A stretch of DNA of 64,000 nt from Nageia nagi (Eukaryota > Pinophyta), in assembly GCA_050084985.1 (NCBI GenBank), contig JBITNC010000001.1, positions 149,978,001 to 150,042,000 of the forward strand, given 5' to 3'. Every line of letters begins with the position of its first letter. The stretch's first letter is position 1. This document shows, piece after piece, positions 59,480 through 64,000 of this stretch. The notes below the pieces were generated by a model that was not told the origin of the DNA, searched no databases, and saw nothing but the letters and a program-made list of their open reading frames with translations. The position numbers and the translations under genes were made by a program.

Positions 59480-60240
59480 AATAGGTTTTGTCACATCTTT
59501 CTACTTTCAATCAAATCATGAGGAATAAAAAATATCTCAATTACCTGACACACATATGTAGGATTTTCCTCTACATGAATAGTAACTTACCTTTGTGCAT
59601 AAATTTTATCGATCAATGCAAAGTGGAAGTAATAATCCTAATCTTATGGATCCATGGTCTACTAATCAATAAGTTATATGGCAAATTTGATTGAAAATAT
59701 ACTCTTTTTGATGAACCATTATACTACCTACTTCAATAGGCATAGATACATATTCAATGCATTCTTTTTTAGTTTTATCAAATCCTTTAATGCTAATAGT
59801 GGTTCTTTTCATTTTTGCATATATGGAAGGAAAATATTTTTACAAAAAATCAATAAAACATACATTGACATTTGAAGAGTATTAATCCAAGATTTTTTAA
59901 CAAGGGTACCATCAATATTAACATGAATATATAGTCCTAAATTTCTCTCAATGACATTTTCACCCAGAAATTCACTCTCTTAAAAGAAAAGCTTGTTACA
60001 AACTAACTCAGTATCAAGATTGCTTACTAATTCAACAAACTTATTAACAAGAATATTTGCATCAACTTCAATTTTCTTTATTGCATCAAATAAAACATCT
60101 CTATGTTCAATTGATAATTGCAAAAGTTTGAAAATACTTATCTTGGCATGAGTTACTTTTAGTTGTTTGAGGAGTTGTTGCATACCAAGGTTGTAAGGGA
60201 TCTTCATTCTCTTTGTTGTAGTTGGATTGAAATTCCCTAT
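59480..60240 (-). pseudogene. Element C pre-protease and aspartic protease region
   Basis: The frame at 59980-60207 reads MKIPYNLGMQQLLKQLKVTH then AKISIFKLLQLSIEHRDVLF. This is the conserved lead-in to the gypsy protease (AKVSIFDLL...HR.AL). Beyond a stop come LGLYIHVNIDGTLVKKSW and a degraded active site read INTLQ where families have DT(G/S)A. A typical protease end, RPWIHKIRIITSTLH, follows near 59650. The protease is therefore recognisable but its catalytic motif is lost. Confidence 0.65.
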
Positions 60241-60559
60241 AGGTCTTCCTCTCCTAGTGATGCTACATAATTATTGGTTGAAAATGAAGTTTGCCGCAAG
60301 TGGTTTGACATCCTTAGAATCTACTACAATTTCCATGATTAAATTATCAAGGTCATACATGCATTTGTTATATGATCTTTGACTTTTTGATATTTATAAA
60401 ATTTTGATTCATTGTACCAACTAGGTTTATCATCATGAGGACCTAGCTCTTGCTTTCGATCAGGTTTGATAAGTCCTTTTGTTTACCAATCTTGGAACAT
60501 AACAGCAAGAGCTAAGGTAACTTGTTATTTTTTCTAAAATTTTGGTTTTCTTGACTCTT

Positions 60560-61365
60560 TTATTGCTCTTTAGAGGGGGGTTCTTCTATGGTATAGAATT
60601 CCCTATTTTCCTTTTTTTGATATCTACCTCCCTTAATTTATTTGGTAAGGTTTCCATATTTAGAGTCACTGATATCAACTAAGCACTTCTCTTTTTGGGT
60701 AAGCCTATAGACAATCTTGGTAAAGGGTAAAGTCATGTAATCTAGGGCTATGAATTTCAATTTGGGATGAATATTATGGATAAATATGGATGTGCCATGA
60801 GACTCAGATAAAGGTTTAGGAATCATGCTCCATATATTTTAAAATCTTTGGGAAAATTCATCAAATCACTCATTGGGACCTTGGATGGCACTAACTAGAT
60901 CTAAAACTATCATTTATCTAGGAGCACAATATTTGAAATGCATATAGAATTCTAAGATAAGTTATGCATAGCAATTAATTGACTTAGTAGGAAAAGAGAA
61001 GTACCAATTGAGTGCATCACCTCTGAATATGGTAGGGAAATATTTGGCCATCAAATTATCATTCATGCAAAATTTTAACTTGAATTTTATTTTGAAAGTC
61101 TTGATGTGAGCCATAGGATCTCCTTCACCATTGTATGTATTAAAAATAGGTTCCACTTGTAGGTAAAGTACCCTAGTATTGTGAATCTCATCACATAATG
61201 GATTCTAATCCCTAGTTATGGGTGGATAATCTCCAAAGGGTTGATTATTGCCCCCAACATTAGAGTCTTCACTTATTTATTCATTTATGTATAACATCTT
61301 CTTGAGATTATCATTGGTGGCCTCATTAAAGCTATTTACTATGGAAAGAAATTGAGCAAGTTCCA
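60560..61365 (-). pseudogene. Element C Gag (broken)
   Basis: A start at 61365 gives MELAQFLSIVNSFNEATNDN. An open stretch (60962-61156) reads FNTYNGEGDPMAHIKTFKIK, FCMNDNLMAKYFPTIFRGDA and LNWYFSFPTKSI, which is the capsid-like Gag domain (YNG..DP..H...F, K.FP..L.G.A..W). The frame resumes at 60638-60826 with SIFIHNIHPKLKFIALDYMT. At least four stops lie between. No zinc knuckle is seen before the protease lead-in. Confidence 0.85.
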
Positions 61366-61465
61366 TTTTTGCAACATTTAAAATGCAAAATTAGTCCTAT
61401 CTAGGGTTTTGGCACAACTAGTGAAGGATAAATCAATGTATCAAAAAGAAGTTAGATTCACTAAT

Positions 61466-62164
61466 TGCTATAATTGAAATAATAATTATCATTGATATTT
61501 ATAGGATAATTAAATTCTTTAATTAAATAAAATAATATAAAATCAATGATATAAAAGATGAAAAATATCAAATTGACCTTAACCTATCAAAACTAGATTA
61601 ACAAAAGATACAAATTTGTACTTTACCTATCATGAAAAATGAAGGCAAGATTCAATCGAGAGAGGAAAAATGATGAGCTTATATGAAAAATGGAGACACT
61701 AATCCAACCTCAACCCAATGATGGTGCTATAAACCTAGTAACAACACTCAACTACCATTCTATAACTTCTCACTTCTAAGCTTGATGTCATTGTCCCACC
61801 TTTGATGCATTGAATCTAAATCATGAAGGGATGAAAGATCATAGGAATGTAGAACTCAAAGTACAACAAAATCCAAAGATGATAGGTGGAATTTAGAAAC
61901 ATCAATAAACATAAGTATATTGCAAACTATCAAGGATTTGGTATTATGTCATGTCATGTCATATCTTTTATCATGCACAAAAAATCTAGTGCTAAGGCTC
62001 CTCCTTAGGCTTATTATGATGTCGAGATGACCTATTACCATAAAATATAAAGGTATATGAGAGTGCACATGGAAAGGTGCATTTATTTAATAAATTAAAT
62101 AAATCAATTTGAATATCTAAAAAGGTGTTTTAATTAAATCAAAATTTCTTTTTAGGTGTTAACA
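61466..62164 (-). repeat. 5' LTR of element C
   Basis: It begins TGCTATAATTGAAATAATAA and ends GGTGTTAACA, followed by the GGTTA duplication. On the minus strand the next bases, ATTAGTGAATCTAAC, correspond to the primer-binding region seen in B (ATTGGTGAACCAAAC). Confidence 0.9.
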
Positions 62165-62349
62165 GGTTAGTAAAAATTTAACTTAAATTATTTAATACTA
62201 TTTTTTTCTTTTAATATACACTAATAACATTAAATCTTTGATTCATAATAATTTTTGTGCTATTAAATTAATTAATTATGATTTGATATTCATGAAATGA
62301 CTTTTTATTTATGATTATTTACTAATATTTATTTAATTATCATTTGCAA

Positions 62350-62487
62350 GATTCTTCTAAATTGCCTACTAATTAGGGGGTTGCAATGGATACAGATTAG
62401 CCAAAGGAAGAACACCATGGAAACCAACATGATAATAGTGATCAATATAGAGTAGGAGATAATGATGAGTATAGTGAGGGTTTCTAG
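62350..62487 (+). pseudogene. Transposase-like gene, copy 2, last exon
   Basis: It matches 44635-44772. The acceptor of copy 1 (TTTGTAG) is mutated here (TTTGCAA). One shared frame ends in an acidic tail (copy 1: KVGDSDEDSESL then TAG; copy 2: RVGDNDEYSEGF then TAG). A second frame is also fairly open, so the true frame is unsure. Confidence 0.4.
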
Positions 62488-63362
62488 ATTATATGATAGC
62501 AATGATGATAGTAATTAGTGTGCATGTTCATTAAAAATATTTTCATACATTTATATATATTTTCATCTACATGATTTTGATATTTACAAACATTTTCAAT
62601 TAACATTTTATACATTATCAATATATTGTATTTGTAATGTGTTTACATATTATATTGAGTTTCAAATTTTTTCTTCCATTAAATTTAATAATATTTAATT
62701 CATTTCAATTCAATTCAATTTATTTAATTCAATTAAATATAGTTAATAAAATTCACTATAATGAATTAATTAATTTTAAAATTCATTCAATTAAATTAAA
62801 AAATTTAATATTAAAAAATTCTAAAATATCATTAAAAATACAACAAATAAAAAATTATTATTTTTAAATGCAAAAATTATTTTTTATTTCTAAATTTAAA
62901 TGCCTGATGAAGTGGCTGACAAAAATAATGATGATATTTCTAACAAAAATGAAAGCATTTTTTTCATATGTCCTGATGATATAGATGACTTTATGCTTGA
63001 TGAAAAGTTCAACTAAAATCTAATGAAAATAAATATGGTAACTCTAATGTTCTATGATTGAAATTTTGACAAAAATACAACTATAGACACTAAGGAACAT
63101 GCTAACATCAATTATTTCATTAGGTATTTTTTTATTTTCTTTAACAAAATAATACTATGTCTAGACATTATGCCTAACGATCGATGCATACTTTCTTGTA
63201 ATGGGAAGAAAAAGAGGTTCATGCCATTAAAGAATGTAAATATAAGGAGAAAAAAAGAGTCAAGCTAAATAAAAGATGAGAAATATCATAAATTTTCCTC
63301 TAGATCCTTCAATAATATTCAAATATTGCTTGTAGAAAAATCTAATTGCTTCATATCCATAG
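62488..63362 (+). other. 3' block after the transposase-like gene, copy 2
   Basis: Counterpart of 44773-45636. The peptide PDDIDDFMLDEKF near 62970 is better preserved here. AT-rich, with repeated ATTCAATT words at 62690-62790. No known domain. Confidence 0.45.
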
Positions 63363-63945
63363 AAAGAATTGGCCAAGGTAGAGGAAGAAGAAGAAGAATA
63401 AGAGGGGCTACATAAGGAAGATTATAAGAAGGCCAATAACACAAGGTAATGGTGGTGAAAATTTGAATAAGAAATGATACTATTGCAATAGATTTGATCT
63501 ATATGAAAGATATTATAGAATCAAGGCTTCTCAAGAAGGGAGAAGTGCAAACTATGGAGAGGAGGATGTCAATTTATTCTTGACATTTTAGAAGATTGAT
63601 CAAACCATACAAGAGACATGGCTACTTGATATAAGATGATCCAACCACATGATAGGATAGGGTTATTTCCTTGCCAATGTTGATAACTCCTTCAAATCTA
63701 AGAAAAGGATAGGTGATAATAGTTCATTGCAAGTTAAGGGGATTGGTTCCATAGATGTGCAAACCAAGGAAGGTAACAAAAAGGTAAATAAAATCTTTTA
63801 CACTCCTAATATCAAATATAATTTACTTAGTGTTGGGAAAATCATGGAAAGAAATTATAAATTAGTGTTTGAGCATGCGAAGTGTGTAATATATGATAAG
63901 AATTATATCAATAGGTTGGTTATAATTGTAGGTCAAAATTTATGA
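63363..63945 (+). pseudogene. Ty1/copia Gag C-terminus and protease fragment
   Basis: An Arg/Gly run (GQGRGRRRRIRG) leads to QGNGGENLNKK, stop, YYCNRFDLYERYYR. This is a damaged CCHC zinc knuckle (family CxxCxxxGHxxxxC; here the first Cys remains and the later Gly, His and Cys are changed). Next come EEDVNLFLTF, stop, QETWLLDIR, stop, SNHMIG and NVDNSFKSKKRIGDNSSLQV. In the family this is LLDSGCSNHMTG, the copia protease, so the active-site Gly and Cys are lost. The final open stretch (63727-63945) reads KGIGSIDVQTKEGNKK and FYTPNIKYNLLSVGKIMERN, the protease end leading to the Gag-pre-integrase domain. The element continues past the window edge. It has no counterpart in duplication copy 1. 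Confidence 0.88.
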
Positions 63946-64000
63946 TATATGTGATCTAACATGCATAAAAAGATCAAATGCACATACAAACCTTAAATTA

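Larger units (their letters stand above)
53610..62164 (-). mobile_element. Element C: Tat-like Ty3/gypsy LTR retrotransposon, 8.55 kb
   Basis: LTRs at 53610-54336 and 61466-62164 with a perfect GGTTA target duplication (53605-53609, 62165-62169). On the minus strand the order is Gag, protease, RT, RNase H, archaeal-type RNase H, integrase. That is the usual order for the plant Tat lineage. It is the autonomous-type relative of element B, sharing LTRs, Gag and 3' motifs. All domains contain stops or frameshifts, so the copy is dead. It interrupts the last intron of the copy 2 transposase-like gene. Confidence 0.93.
45637..63378 (+). repeat. Tandem duplication, copy 2 (7.3 kb plus element C and a 1.85-kb insert)
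   Basis: It carries the same block order as copy 1. The homology continues to ATAGAAAGAATTGGCC near 63363-63378; beyond it lies copia sequence absent from copy 1. Element C and the insert at about 50990-52850 have no counterpart in copy 1. Confidence 0.85.

Noticed and set aside
63363-63945. Part of the 7-kb duplicated unit
   Set aside because: Homology between the copies stops at ATAGAAAGAATTG; the copia sequence has no counterpart after 45636.

Overview
This is a repeat-dominated stretch of a plant nuclear genome. The evidence is decayed Ty3/gypsy and Ty1/copia proteins, several long tracts built from the plant telomere heptamer (TTTAGGG/CCCTAAA), and GT-AG introns. The sequence is very AT-rich, CG dinucleotides are scarce, and premature stops often fall at former Gln codons (CAA/CAG to TAA/TAG). 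That is the footprint of long-term methylation and C-to-T decay. Old, uncleared LTR elements with 1-2 kb LTRs fit a gymnosperm; an AT-rich gnetophyte such as Welwitschia is possible. The species is inference only. I see no intact gene, rRNA, tRNA or CRISPR array.

Layout: (1) 1-1936, unassigned. (2) 1937-12886, element A, a minus-strand gypsy element ordered Gag, protease, 24-bp minisatellite, second (archaeal-type) RNase H, RT/RNase H, integrase, with unequal LTRs and a primer-binding site repeated three times. (3) 12890-20063, a 30-bp minisatellite, a minus-strand SET-domain-like pseudogene, and a TTTAGGG tract interrupted by a 1.04-kb terminal-inverted-repeat element. (4) 20064-32635, element D, a plus-strand 12.6-kb LTR element with 2.1-kb LTRs and perfect ATCAT target duplications but no recognisable pol. 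It holds one Gag-like reading frame and a tandem array in three period phases. (5) 33100-63378, a tandem duplication whose ancestral unit was about 7.2 kb: ATTAAC array, CCCTAAA array, multi-exon transposase-like gene, last intron filled with TTTAGGG array, last exon. Copy 1 received the non-autonomous LTR element B (35202-40483, TSD CTTAA). Copy 2 received its autonomous relative C (53610-62164, TSD GGTTA) and an unassigned insert of about 1.85 kb. Each copy shows the empty site of the other's insertion. (6) 63363-63945, a copia Gag/protease fragment.

Together: element C is a Tat-like gypsy element with the usual second RNase H after RT, and B is a deleted derivative that would have depended on C-type enzymes. 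A and D share a near-identical primer-binding site, so D may have used A-type machinery. The most unusual theme is the repeated pairing of telomere-like arrays with gene remnants. The arrays lie as CCCTAAA upstream of the duplicated gene and TTTAGGG inside its last intron, so the gene body sits between inverted telomere-like tracts. The SET pseudogene also lies just downstream of a CCCTAAA tract in its own reading direction.
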